From assembly GCA_029858545.1 (NCBI GenBank), contig JAOUFA010000014.1:1-21796 (forward strand): a stretch of DNA of 21,796 nucleotides, read 5' to 3'. A program made the position numbers and the translations under genes. The DNA is from Betaproteobacteria bacterium (GTDB lineage: Bacteria > Pseudomonadota > Gammaproteobacteria > Burkholderiales > SG8-39). Shown piece by piece: positions 7,403-14,957 of the stretch. A model generated the notes under the pieces. The model made no database searches and had not been told where the DNA came from. It saw only the letters and a list, made by a program, of their open reading frames with translations. Each line of letters starts with the position of its first letter. Within the stretch, counting starts at the first letter, position 1.

Positions 7403-9748
7403 CTACTGCTTCAACAGTTCTTCCAGCGTAGTGGGTTCCGATTTGGGGATCGCGGTCGGCGCCGCTGCGGGCGCCGCCGGAGTCGTGATCGGGGCGGGCT
7501 CCTCCGCGGGAAGATATTCGCGGTAGAAGTATTCAGAGGTCGCTTTCGTCTCATCCGGTTGTGCCGGATCAGGCCCGGTCATCACCGATACGACACCATC
7601 CGGTACAGGACGCGGCGTCTCGGGTATTCCTTTGAGCGCTGTCTCCATGTAGTCCACCCAGATCGGTAACGCCACCGCACCGCCGGTCTGGTTGCGACCG
7701 AGAGTCTTGGGCTGATCAAATCCGACCCATGCGATACCGACCAGGGCTGGCGTATAACCGCAAAACCAAGCGTCGACAAATTCATTCGTCGTTCCCGTCT
7801 TGCCGGCCAGATCGCGTCGGCGCAACTTCCCCGCCCGTGCCGCGGTACCGACGCGTGTGACGTCCTGCATCATGTTGTCCATGACGAACGCATTTCGCGC
7901 ATCGATGACACGCAACCCTTCGTCGCCGGCTCGTTGCGGGCTTGCAGCCGCGAGCGCATTGCCGCGATCGTCCAGAACGCGCTGAATGAAATACGGCTGA
8001 ATCAGGTAGCCTCCATTGGCGAATACCGCATAGGCCCGGACCATTTGCCACTGGGTAACGGAACCTGCGCCGAGGGCCATGGTGAGGTACGGCGGGTGCT
8101 TGTCGGCATCGAAGCCGAACTTGACCACGTAGTCCTGCGCGTACTTGGGTCCGATTGCTTCCAGAATCCGTATCGACACAACATTCTTCGACTTGGTAAG
8201 GGCGGTGCGCATGTGCATCGGACCCTCAAACCTGCCGTCAAAATTCTTCGGCTCCCAGCGCTGACCACCAGTAATCTCGGGATCGATCATGACCGGCTCG
8301 TCGGGGATAACCGTGGCGGGCGTGAAGCCCTTCTCGAGCGATGCAGAATAAATGAACGGCTTGAACGATGACCCCGGCTGACGCCACGCCTGGGTGACAT
8401 GATTGAATTTATTGCGATCGAAATCAAATCCACCGACCAGGGCGCGGATCGCACCGTTTTGCGGGTCCATCGAGACGAAGGACGCTTCCGCATCGGGCAG
8501 TTGAGCGATCTGCCACTGCTGTTTTTCGTCTCGATGCACGCGGATGAACGCGCCCCGCCGCAGGCGTCTTCGCGGCGGCGTCTTCGCGTCGAGCGCACTG
8601 AGGGCGAACTTGAGACCATCCCCCGAGAGAGTGATCGTTTCGCCGCTGCGCAGCGCAGCGCGGATTTCCTTCGGCTTGACTTCGGTCACGATCGCGATAA
8701 GAAGGTCGTCGCTGTCGAAGCGATCCGCAAGTGCCCTGTCGTAGTCGTCTTCATCAGCGTCGATCTCCAGATCGAAAAATCCTTCGGGCCCGCGATAGCC
8801 GTTGCGTCGGTCGTATTCGATTAGCCCCTTGCGCGTTGCCCAGTACGCGGCTTCCTGGTCCGCCTTGCGAATTGTCGTATAGACGCGAAATCCGCGCGAA
8901 TAGACCTCCTCGGGATATTGTTCGAACACCGCCTGGCGGACCATTTCCGCCAAATGCTCCGCGTGCACCGAATACTGTGCGGATTCGCGAACAGTATGAA
9001 TTGGAGTCTTGCCCGCAGCGACCTGTTCCTCGACTGAAATATGACCGAGTTCGTGCATGCGGCGCAGAACGTACTGTTGGCGTTGCTTGGCCTTTTGCGG
9101 ATTTACCGTCGGGTTGTAGATCGAAGGCGCCTTGGGTAGGCCCGCCAAGATTGCGATTTCCGCAAGTGACAGTTTGTCGAGCGATTTGCCGAAATAGGTC
9201 TGCGACGCGGCTGCGAATCCGTAAGCGCGCTGTCCAAGATAGATCTGATTGACATAGAGTTCCAGAATCTGGTCTTTCGACAGGTTGTGCTCGATCTTGA
9301 AGGCAAGCAGGGCCTCGTACATCTTGCGCGTAATGGTCTTTTCGGACGACAGGAAGAAATTGCGCGCTACCTGCATTGTGATTGTGCTTGCGCCCTGGCG
9401 TCTTCCGCCTGCTACAAGGTTCGAGTACGCGGCGCGCAGCACACCGATGTAATCAATACCGGTATGCTCGTAGAATCGCTCGTCTTCGGCGGCGAGGATG
9501 GCGTTCTTGAGGAGTTGCGGTACGTCGGAGATTGAAATAACCGAGCGGCGCTCCTCGCCGAACTCGCCGATCAGCGCGCCTTCAGCGGTATAGACCCGCA
9601 GCGGGATCTTGGGTTGGTACTCGGTCAGGCCCTCTAGCGAAGGCAGATTCGGGTAGGCCAGCGTCAGCACCAGTCCGACCAGCAGCCCGCCGATCGCCAA
9701 GCCGCCTGCGATCAGGGTCAACGGAAATGCCAAAAAACGAAGCCACAT
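7403..9748 (-). CDS. mrcA: Class A penicillin-binding protein 1A (peptidoglycan transglycosylase/transpeptidase)
   Basis: Bifunctional cell-wall synthase (also called ponA): polymerises lipid II and cross-links the glycan strands, anchored in the inner membrane facing the periplasm. The ATG at 9748 gives 781 residues; a TTG one codon upstream is the only close alternative. TM anchor about 5-31. GT51 domain: EDERFYEHTG (88-97, catalytic Glu88), GASTITMQ (119-126), KDQILELYVNQIYLG (158-172). An OB-like insert with an acidic stretch (about 327-348) and basic patch (391-398) precedes the transpeptidase domain, which has SxxK (Ser460, Lys463), SxN (Ser520-Lys521-Asn522) and KTG (650-652). The tail after about 748 is Pro/Ala-rich and probably disordered. 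Divergent to pilM, an arrangement common in beta- and gammaproteobacteria. Confidence 0.97.
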   Translation of the reverse strand: MWLRFLAFPLTLIAGGLAIGGLLVGLVLTLAYPNLPSLEGLTEYQPKIPLRVYTAEGALIGEFGEERRSVISISDVPQLLKNAILAAEDERFYEHTGIDYIGVLRAAYSNLVAGGRRQGASTITMQVARNFFLSSEKTITRKMYEALLAFKIEHNLSKDQILELYVNQIYLGQRAYGFAAASQTYFGKSLDKLSLAEIAILAGLPKAPSIYNPTVNPQKAKQRQQYVLRRMHELGHISVEEQVAAGKTPIHTVRESAQYSVHAEHLAEMVRQAVFEQYPEEVYSRGFRVYTTIRKADQEAAYWATRKGLIEYDRRNGYRGPEGFFDLEIDADEDDYDRALADRFDSDDLLIAIVTEVKPKEIRAALRSGETITLSGDGLKFALSALDAKTPPRRRLRRGAFIRVHRDEKQQWQIAQLPDAEASFVSMDPQNGAIRALVGGFDFDRNKFNHVTQAWRQPGSSFKPFIYSASLEKGFTPATVIPDEPVMIDPEITGGQRWEPKNFDGRFEGPMHMRTALTKSKNVVSIRILEAIGPKYAQDYVVKFGFDADKHPPYLTMALGAGSVTQWQMVRAYAVFANGGYLIQPYFIQRVLDDRGNALAAASPQRAGDEGLRVIDARNAFVMDNMMQDVTRVGTAARAGKLRRRDLAGKTGTTNEFVDAWFCGYTPALVGIAWVGFDQPKTLGRNQTGGAVALPIWVDYMETALKGIPETPRPVPDGVVSVMTGPDPAQPDETKATSEYFYREYLPAEEPAPITTPAAPAAAPTAIPKSEPTTLEELLKQ

Positions 9749-9755
9749 CAAGGCG

Positions 9756-9770
9756 CTTGGTCACTCCAAG
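9756..9770 (-). promoter_or_regulatory. Hairpin overlapping the apparent ponA/mrcA ribosome-binding site
   Basis: On the minus strand CTTGG-AGTGA-CCAAG forms a 5-bp stem with a 5-base loop, seven bases before the ATG at 9748. The only Shine-Dalgarno-like run near the start (GGAG) lies half in the stem and half in the loop, and is 15 bases from the ATG, longer than usual. Folding could affect translation, but the stem is short and may be coincidental. Confidence 0.3.
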
Positions 9771-9777
9771 GGGGTTA

Positions 9778-9790
9778 TTGCGCAGTGCAA
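9778..9790. other. Interrupted palindrome TTGC-N5-GCAA in the ponA-pilM intergenic region
   Basis: The 13 bases read TTGCGCAGTGCAA, with perfect 4-base arms around a 5-base spacer. The site lies between the candidate ponA -10 box and the ponA start, where a repressor could act. No known operator is recognised and short arms like these arise by chance. Confidence 0.2.
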
Positions 9791-9802
9791 AAGGACGGCC
9801 CC

Positions 9803-9808
9803 ATTATA
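9803..9808 (-). promoter_or_regulatory. Candidate -10 box (TATAAT) for mrcA-lptM-lysA
   Basis: Read on the minus strand the hexamer is a perfect TATAAT, placed to give a 5' leader of about 45-50 bases before the ponA ATG. The -35 side is weak: CAATTA lies 18 bases upstream and matches TTGACA poorly. The position between divergent operons supports a promoter. This is probably the main promoter of the leftward block, but the call rests on one hexamer. Confidence 0.45.
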
Positions 9809-9829
9809 AGTGCTCCCAGGGGTGGATAA

Positions 9830-9882
9830 TTGACTAGACACGATGGGGAGTTGTTGTTAGGATTTAAGGCGAATTCTACGTA
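9830..9882 (+). promoter_or_regulatory. Probable promoter zone for pilMNOPQ (weak matches)
   Basis: The pil operon must be transcribed from this gap. A good -35-like TTGACT is at 9830-9835, but the nearest -10-like TAGGAT (9859-9864) is 23 bases away, too far. A second pairing, TTGTTA (9854-9859) with TACGTA (9877-9882), has 17-base spacing but a poor -10. No sigma-54 GG/GC signature was seen. The exact promoter is unresolved. Confidence 0.25.
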
Positions 9883-9905
9883 TTGCTCCTAACTCGCGGG
9901 CGCAC

Positions 9906-9912
9906 AAAGGAA
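9906..9912 (+). promoter_or_regulatory. Ribosome-binding site for the GTG start of pilM
   Basis: AAAGGAA ends five bases before the GTG at 9918, and its AGGA core is six bases away. This supports the GTG start, after which the standard PilM N-terminus (MKLDLF) follows. Confidence 0.75.
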
Positions 9913-9917
9913 AACAC

Positions 9918-10994
9918 GTGAAGCTGGACCTTTTCAGTCCGAAGGCGCCGCCTCTATTTGGACTCGACATCAGTTCGTCATCCGTGAAGATGGTCGAGAT
10001 TGTCGAGGCGGGAAAAGAAGGCTATCGGGTCGAGCGCTATGCGATCGAACCCCTGCCTCGCGACGCAGTCGTCGATGGCAATATCAATAATCTCGAAGCC
10101 GTGACTGAATCTGTCAAGCGCGCATACAAACGATTGGGATCGAGAACGCGGCACGTGGCGATGGCGGTGCCAACCGGGGCAGTGATTTCCAAGAAGATCA
10201 TTGTGCAAGCGGGGCTGCGCGAAGCCGAACTAGAAGTTCAGGTTGAGACCGAGGCAAACCAGTACATTCCGTTTGCGTTGGAGGAGGTCAACCTCGATTT
10301 TCAAAAAGTCGGTCCCGCGCCGTCGGGTCCGGAGGAGCAGGAGGTTCTGATTGCCGCAACGCGCAAGGAGAAGGTTGAGGATCGCGTAGCGGTGGCCGAG
10401 TCCGCAGGCCTGAAGCCACTGGTCATGGATGTTGAGTCCTACGCGCAGCAATCCGCTTTGGCACTGGTTGTCCAGCAACTCCCCAAGGGCGGAAAGGAAC
10501 AGAACATCGCAGTCGTCGATGTCGGCGGCACTGTCATGAATGTGAGCGTGCTACGCAACGAACAGTCGGTCTACGCGCGCGAACAGGCGTTCGGCGGCAA
10601 CCAGTTGACGCAGGATATTGTGAGTCGCTACGGCATGAGTGTTGAAGAAGCCGAAAGCGCCAAGCGTTCAGGCGGACTTCCCGACGATTTCGAAACCGAG
10701 GTGTTGCGGCCGTTCATGGAGAATCTGGCGGTTGAAGTGCAAAGGGCGCTGCAGTTCTTCTTCACCTCAACCCAGTACAACAGCGTCGACCAGATACTTC
10801 TTTCTGGCGGTTCGGCGGTTATTCCCGGTCTTGACGAGATTGTTCACACGCGCACGCAGGTCCCGTCAGTGGTGGCCAACCCCTTTGGCGCGATGCAGAC
10901 TGCATCGCGCATCCAGGTCAAGCGCCTGGTGCAGGATGCCCCGTCGCTGATCGTTGCCTGTGGTCTTGCGATGCGCAGGTTCGACCCATCATGA
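9918..10994 (+). CDS. pilM: Type IV pilus assembly protein PilM (actin/FtsA-like ATPase)
   Basis: Cytoplasmic actin-fold protein that caps the inner-membrane alignment complex of the type IV pilus by binding the N-terminal tail of PilN. The product has 358 residues, the normal length. Actin-fold nucleotide motifs are visible: a phosphate-1-like segment with GLDISSSSVK (15-24), a phosphate-2-like VVDVGG (199-204), and an adenosine-site segment LLSGGSAVIPGL (294-305). The start is GTG, supported by a ribosome-binding site at 9906-9912. Its TGA stop overlaps the pilN ATG (ATGA), so the two are translationally coupled. First gene of pilMNOPQ, divergent from mrcA. Confidence 0.97.
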   Translation: MKLDLFSPKAPPLFGLDISSSSVKMVEIVEAGKEGYRVERYAIEPLPRDAVVDGNINNLEAVTESVKRAYKRLGSRTRHVAMAVPTGAVISKKIIVQAGLREAELEVQVETEANQYIPFALEEVNLDFQKVGPAPSGPEEQEVLIAATRKEKVEDRVAVAESAGLKPLVMDVESYAQQSALALVVQQLPKGGKEQNIAVVDVGGTVMNVSVLRNEQSVYAREQAFGGNQLTQDIVSRYGMSVEEAESAKRSGGLPDDFETEVLRPFMENLAVEVQRALQFFFTSTQYNSVDQILLSGGSAVIPGLDEIVHTRTQVPSVVANPFGAMQTASRIQVKRLVQDAPSLIVACGLAMRRFDPS

Positions 10995-11590
10995 GTTTCC
11001 GCATCAACCTTCTGCCGCATCGCGCGGAGCGTCGCGCGCGTGAGCGGCGCCATTTCGCCACGCTTGCGGTTCTGACCGGGGTGCTTGGGCTTGCCGTTGT
11101 GGGAATGACGCACGTCTTTTTCAGCAATGTTCTCCAGACACAAACCGATCGGAATCTCTTTTTGAAGAGCGAGATCGCCAAGCTGGACAAGGATATTGCC
11201 GAGATCAAAAAACTGAAGGATGAGATCCAGGCCCTGCTCGCACGCAAGACCGTGATCGAAACTCTGCAGCGCGACCGCGCGCAGACGGTGTATCTGCTCG
11301 ACCAGCTCGTGCGGCAAATGCCCGAAGGCGTCTATCTGACTTCCGTCAAGCAACGCGGCCTGAGTGTAAGCTTGGCGGGCTACGCGCAGTCCAACGCCCG
11401 GGTTTCGACGCTGATGCGCAATATCGAGTCCTCGCCGTGGCTCACGAATCCAGTCCTGGTGGAGATCCGGGCAGCAACCGTGAACAAGCGGCGCATGTCT
11501 GACTTTCACCTCAACCTGTCCCTCAAGCGCATCGCACCGCAGGAAGACGGAAAGGCGCCGGCAAAAGACGCCGCCGGCAAGAAGGGGTAG
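10991..11590 (+). CDS. pilN: Type IV pilus alignment protein PilN
   Basis: Inner-membrane protein linking cytoplasmic PilM to periplasmic PilO. The product has 199 residues. The cytoplasmic tail carries the PilM-binding signature INLLP (5-9), followed by basic residues (11-20). One membrane helix follows at about 22-45, then a Lys/Glu-rich coiled coil (about 50-95) and a ferredoxin-like periplasmic domain. The ATG overlaps the pilM stop by four bases; pilO begins three bases after the pilN stop. The fold and the position between pilM and pilO make the call secure. Confidence 0.96.
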   Translation: MSFRINLLPHRAERRARERRHFATLAVLTGVLGLAVVGMTHVFFSNVLQTQTDRNLFLKSEIAKLDKDIAEIKKLKDEIQALLARKTVIETLQRDRAQTVYLLDQLVRQMPEGVYLTSVKQRGLSVSLAGYAQSNARVSTLMRNIESSPWLTNPVLVEIRAATVNKRRMSDFHLNLSLKRIAPQEDGKAPAKDAAGKKG

Positions 11591-11593
11591 GTC

Positions 11594-12235
11594 ATGGCGA
11601 TCGATTTCAACAGGTACATCGAGGATTTCAAGCAAACCAACTGGCGCGACCCAGGGACCTGGGCCCTATTGCCCAAGCTGGTGGTGCTGCTCGCCATTTT
11701 GATTACGATACCGACAGGAGGATTCTTCCTCGACACTCAGTCGCAGCTGGAAGAAATCGAAAGGGGCGTGCAGGAAGAGGTCAAGCTCAAGAAGGAATAC
11801 GTCGACAAGAAGAAGCAGGCAATCAATCTCGATCTGCACCGGCAGCAACTCAGAGAAATCGATACACAATTCGGAGCGTTGCTGCGCCAGCTTCCCAACA
11901 AGTCGCAGATGGATGCCCTGCTTGTAGACATCAACCAGGCCGGTCTCGGCCGCGGCCTGCTGTTCGAGTTGTTCAAACCCGCCGCCGCAGAGTCGGCGCG
12001 GGAATTCTATGCGGAGTTGCCGATACAGTTGCGCGTGACTGGGAACTACCACGACATCGGCGCCTTCGCGAGCGATGTGGGGCGCCTTTCGCGCATCGTG
12101 ACCCTGAACAATGTTGCCATCGAGGCCGGCAAGGATGGAGTCCTCGCTATGGATGCGACGGCGCGTACTTTCCGTTACCTCGACGACGAGGAAATCATGG
12201 CTCAGCGCAAAACGAAAAAGGGCGGCAATAAATGA
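11594..12235 (+). CDS. pilO: Type IV pilus alignment protein PilO
   Basis: Bitopic inner-membrane protein that dimerises with PilN and connects to lipoprotein PilP in the periplasm. The product has 213 residues. The short cytoplasmic segment includes a Trp-Arg-Asp-Pro-Gly-Thr-Trp stretch (17-23). One membrane helix is at about 26-46, then a charged coiled coil rich in Lys, Glu and Gln (about 48-100) and a periplasmic ferredoxin-like domain (about 120-205). The C-terminus is very basic. A purine-rich GAAGGGG lies just upstream of its ATG. Its TGA overlaps the pilP ATG. Confidence 0.96.
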   Translation: MAIDFNRYIEDFKQTNWRDPGTWALLPKLVVLLAILITIPTGGFFLDTQSQLEEIERGVQEEVKLKKEYVDKKKQAINLDLHRQQLREIDTQFGALLRQLPNKSQMDALLVDINQAGLGRGLLFELFKPAAAESAREFYAELPIQLRVTGNYHDIGAFASDVGRLSRIVTLNNVAIEAGKDGVLAMDATARTFRYLDDEEIMAQRKTKKGGNK

Positions 12236-12759
12236 GATTTACCCTTGCATTCCTATGGCTGGTATTGCTGGTCGCGGCGTGCGATCAGGACCAGCATCGG
12301 AATTTGAGGCGGGAACTCGACGAATTGACCAAGGATCTACGCGGCAAGGTTGAACCCCTGCAGCCGCTCAAGCCCTACGAGCCCGTTCCGTATCAGGCAG
12401 AGGGCGAGGTGGATCCATTTCGGCCCGACCGGGTCAATGTCGCGAAGGTGGCGCCTGCTCCGGTGCTCGGCAGGACTCCGAACCTTGATCGACCCAAGGA
12501 GCCGCTGGAGTCCTTTTCTCTTGAGTCGATCCAGATGGTCGGCGCGATCGTGAGGCCGAACCAGGATACTTACGGGCTGGTCAAGGCTGGTCCCAACCTG
12601 TACCGCGTGAAGAAGGGAAACTACATGGGCCAGAACTACGGGGTCATCACCGGCATCGAGGAAACCCAGATTAACCTCAAAGAACTCGTTCAAGATAGTG
12701 GCGGCGAGTGGGTCGAACGCGTCGGCGCTCTCATGCTTCAGGAGGTAGGAAAGAAATGA
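12232..12759 (+). CDS. pilP: Type IV pilus lipoprotein PilP
   Basis: Lipoprotein that joins the PilN-PilO inner-membrane complex to the N0 domain of the PilQ secretin. The product has 175 residues. Signal peptide at 1-16 with lipobox VAAC and lipidated Cys17. A charged, probably disordered stretch follows (18-90), containing the conserved VDPFRP segment (60-65) that helps bind PilN/PilO. The beta-sandwich HR domain spans about 94-165, with SLESIQMVGAI at 96-106. The start overlaps the pilO stop (ATGA) and its own stop overlaps the pilQ ATG. Confidence 0.96.
   Translation: MRFTLAFLWLVLLVAACDQDQHRNLRRELDELTKDLRGKVEPLQPLKPYEPVPYQAEGEVDPFRPDRVNVAKVAPAPVLGRTPNLDRPKEPLESFSLESIQMVGAIVRPNQDTYGLVKAGPNLYRVKKGNYMGQNYGVITGIEETQINLKELVQDSGGEWVERVGALMLQEVGKK
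12740..12746 (+). promoter_or_regulatory. Strong ribosome-binding site for pilQ inside the end of pilP
   Basis: AGGAGGT is close to the full anti-Shine-Dalgarno complement and lies nine bases before the pilQ ATG at 12756. It is the strongest ribosome-binding site in the pil operon and fixes the pilQ start. It fits the higher copy need of a secretin ring of a dozen or more subunits. Confidence 0.75.
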
Positions 12760-14852
12760 AACCCAGAACAGTTCTCCAGGTTCTCGCGGTCTGGGTTTGC
12801 GCGCACGGAATCGCGCTCGCACAGTCCAACAGTATCGAATCGTTCAATGTCACTCAGCAGGGTGACAAGGTGGTCGTGCGAATTTCCACCAAGGAACCGC
12901 TTAATGGCGTGCCGCCCAGCTTTGCGACGGCCAATCCCGCTCGAATTGCACTGGATTTTGCGAACACGGTGAACGCCCTGGGACGCAACAGCCAGGATCT
13001 GGGCGAGGGCGACCTGCGGAGTATGAATGTGATACACAGCGGTGAGCGAACGCGCCTGATCTTGAACCTGCGCCGTACCCTGGTTCACGAGGCGACGCTC
13101 GACGGTAGGACTGTTGTGCTCACGCTCTCGCCTTCCGCGGGTGCCGATAGCCGTGCGGCGGGTCCCTTTGCAGCGAGCAAGCCCGAGGCCGGCCATGCGG
13201 TGCGAGACATTGATTTTCGACGCGGGGATTCCGGTGCTGGTCGAGTGATTGTCGACCTGTCCGATACCACTACTGGAATCGACATTCGCCAACAGGGCCA
13301 GAACATCATCGTCGACTTTCTCAAGACGACGCTTCCCGAGAACTTGCGGCGCCGGCTTGATGTCGTGGACTTTGCGACGCCGGTCCAGACGCTGAGTGTC
13401 TTTCAGCAAGGGGAGAACACCCGGCTGGTTATCGAGCCGCGCGGCAGGTGGGAGCACAACGCCTATCAGTCGGACGCCCAGTTCGTCGTCGAAGTAAAAC
13501 CTATAACCGAGCAAAAAACCCCTGAACGCGCTCGCTATGCGGGCGAGAAACTCTCGCTCAATTTTCAGAACATCGAGGTGAGGGCGGTACTGAATGTGAT
13601 CGCCGACTTCACTGATCTGAATATCATCACGAGCGACACCGTCGGCGGAAATATTACCCTGCGTCTCAAGGAGGTACCTTGGGACCAGGCACTGGAAATC
13701 ATCATGCAGACGCGCGGCCTGGACATGCGCCGCAACGGCAACGTGATCTGGATTGCACCGCGCGACGAAATCGCGACCCGCGAGAAGCTCGCACTCGAAT
13801 CGCAGCAACAGATCAACGAATTGGAACAGACGCGCACCGAGTCATTCCAGATCAACTACCAGAAGGCCGTGGACGTTCAGAAACTGCTGTCGGATCCGGC
13901 GCAGAGACTGCTTTCCAAGCGCGGCAGCGCGTCCGTTGACACGCGAACCAACATGCTGTTCGTGCAGGACACGCCGAGCCGACTCGAGGAGGTTCGAAAG
14001 CTTCTTGCAAAGATCGATATCGCGGTGCGCCAGGTAATGATCGAGGCGCGTATTGTTGAGGCCAGCGACAGCTTTTCGAAGAATCTTGGCGTGCGTCTGG
14101 GATACGTTGAGAATGGGCTAAACGCCCAGAGTCAGCGGACCTTTGGCCAGGGCGGCCTTCAATTCGGCTCCGATTTGGGAACCAACGGACAATTGCTGAA
14201 TACTGGAACCGGACCGCTGGTTGCTGGAACGCCGAACATTACTCCCAACGCACAGCAGGTCAATCTGCCCGCGGCAGGACTGAACGGATTTAGCGCCGGT
14301 ACGTTTTCTTTTATCCTATTCAAGCAGAATTTTTCTCGCTTCATCACCTCCGAGATCACCGCGCTCGAGTCCGACGGAAAAGGCAAGATCATCGCCAGCC
14401 CGCGCGTGCTCACCGCTAATCAGGTGGAAGCCCTGATCGAACAGGGCACGGAAATTCCCTACCAGGCAGCCACCTCGTCGGGAGCCACCGCGCTATCGTT
14501 CAGAAAGGCGAGTCTGAGCCTCAAGGTAAAGCCGCAAATCACGCCCGATGGCAATATCATCATGACGCTCGACGTCAACAAGGATGCACCGGGATCGATC
14601 GTCGGCGGCGCCGTGCAGATCAATACCAAGCATGTCAAGACCGAAGTACTCGTGGAAAACGGCGGCACCGTCGTGATTGGCGGCATTTACGAGCAAACCG
14701 AGCGGACCGACATCACGAAGGTTCCTTTCCTTGGTGACCTGCCGCTGATTGGTTTCTTTTTCCGCAACCAGACCCACAACACGGCCAAGACCGAGCTTCT
14801 GGTATTCATCACGCCCCGCATCGTGAACGAACGTTTTTCGTCGAATCGCTGA
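12756..14852 (+). CDS. pilQ: Type IV pilus secretin PilQ
   Basis: Outer-membrane secretin forming the gated channel through which the pilus passes. The ATG at 12756 gives 698 residues with a cleavable signal peptide, likely cut after ALA (20-22). Domains in order: AMIN 1 (about 26-125) and AMIN 2 (about 148-250), expected to bind peptidoglycan; secretin N0/STN (about 262-345); one N1 domain (about 362-435); and the secretin core (about 436-692). Core signatures include IIASPRVLTANQVEALI (545-561), VENGGTVVIGG (633-643) and VPFLGDLPLIG (656-666). A Gly/Asn/Gln-rich stretch (about 452-512) marks the gate-loop region. Last gene of the operon, followed 29 bases later by a strong terminator. Confidence 0.97.
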   Translation: MKPRTVLQVLAVWVCAHGIALAQSNSIESFNVTQQGDKVVVRISTKEPLNGVPPSFATANPARIALDFANTVNALGRNSQDLGEGDLRSMNVIHSGERTRLILNLRRTLVHEATLDGRTVVLTLSPSAGADSRAAGPFAASKPEAGHAVRDIDFRRGDSGAGRVIVDLSDTTTGIDIRQQGQNIIVDFLKTTLPENLRRRLDVVDFATPVQTLSVFQQGENTRLVIEPRGRWEHNAYQSDAQFVVEVKPITEQKTPERARYAGEKLSLNFQNIEVRAVLNVIADFTDLNIITSDTVGGNITLRLKEVPWDQALEIIMQTRGLDMRRNGNVIWIAPRDEIATREKLALESQQQINELEQTRTESFQINYQKAVDVQKLLSDPAQRLLSKRGSASVDTRTNMLFVQDTPSRLEEVRKLLAKIDIAVRQVMIEARIVEASDSFSKNLGVRLGYVENGLNAQSQRTFGQGGLQFGSDLGTNGQLLNTGTGPLVAGTPNITPNAQQVNLPAAGLNGFSAGTFSFILFKQNFSRFITSEITALESDGKGKIIASPRVLTANQVEALIEQGTEIPYQAATSSGATALSFRKASLSLKVKPQITPDGNIIMTLDVNKDAPGSIVGGAVQINTKHVKTEVLVENGGTVVIGGIYEQTERTDITKVPFLGDLPLIGFFFRNQTHNTAKTELLVFITPRIVNERFSSNR

Positions 14853-14881
14853 TTGCCCCCGCATCTCTAATTGGCGGAATT

Positions 14882-14911
14882 GCGGCCGGTTTCACCCGGC
14901 CGCTTCTTTTT
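14882..14911 (+). terminator. Rho-independent terminator after pilQ
   Basis: A perfect 8-bp GC stem (GCGGCCGG / CCGGCCGC) with a 6-base loop (TTTCAC) is followed by TTCTTTTT. It ends the pilMNOPQ transcript and separates it from aroK-aroB, so the aro genes need either read-through or a promoter of their own. Confidence 0.9.
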
Positions 14912-14920
14912 ATAGTGATC

Positions 14921-14953
14921 ATGGTGGGATGTTTGGGGGCGATGGCAAAATAG
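14921..14953 (+). other. Ten-codon leader-like ORF just upstream of aroK
   Basis: An ATG at 14921 opens a frame that reads MVGCLGAMAK and stops with TAG at 14951-14953, four bases before the aroK ATG and in another frame. A second in-frame ATG at 14942 has a G-rich run (14935-14939) two bases before it. That G run is about 18 bases from aroK itself, so ribosomes may load on the leader and reinitiate at aroK. Could be chance. Confidence 0.25.
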
Positions 14954-14957
14954 TCCG

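Noticed and set aside
12738..13808. Open frame of about 356 codons antisense to pilQ
   Set aside because: Fully inside pilQ with no recognisable domain or ribosome-binding site.
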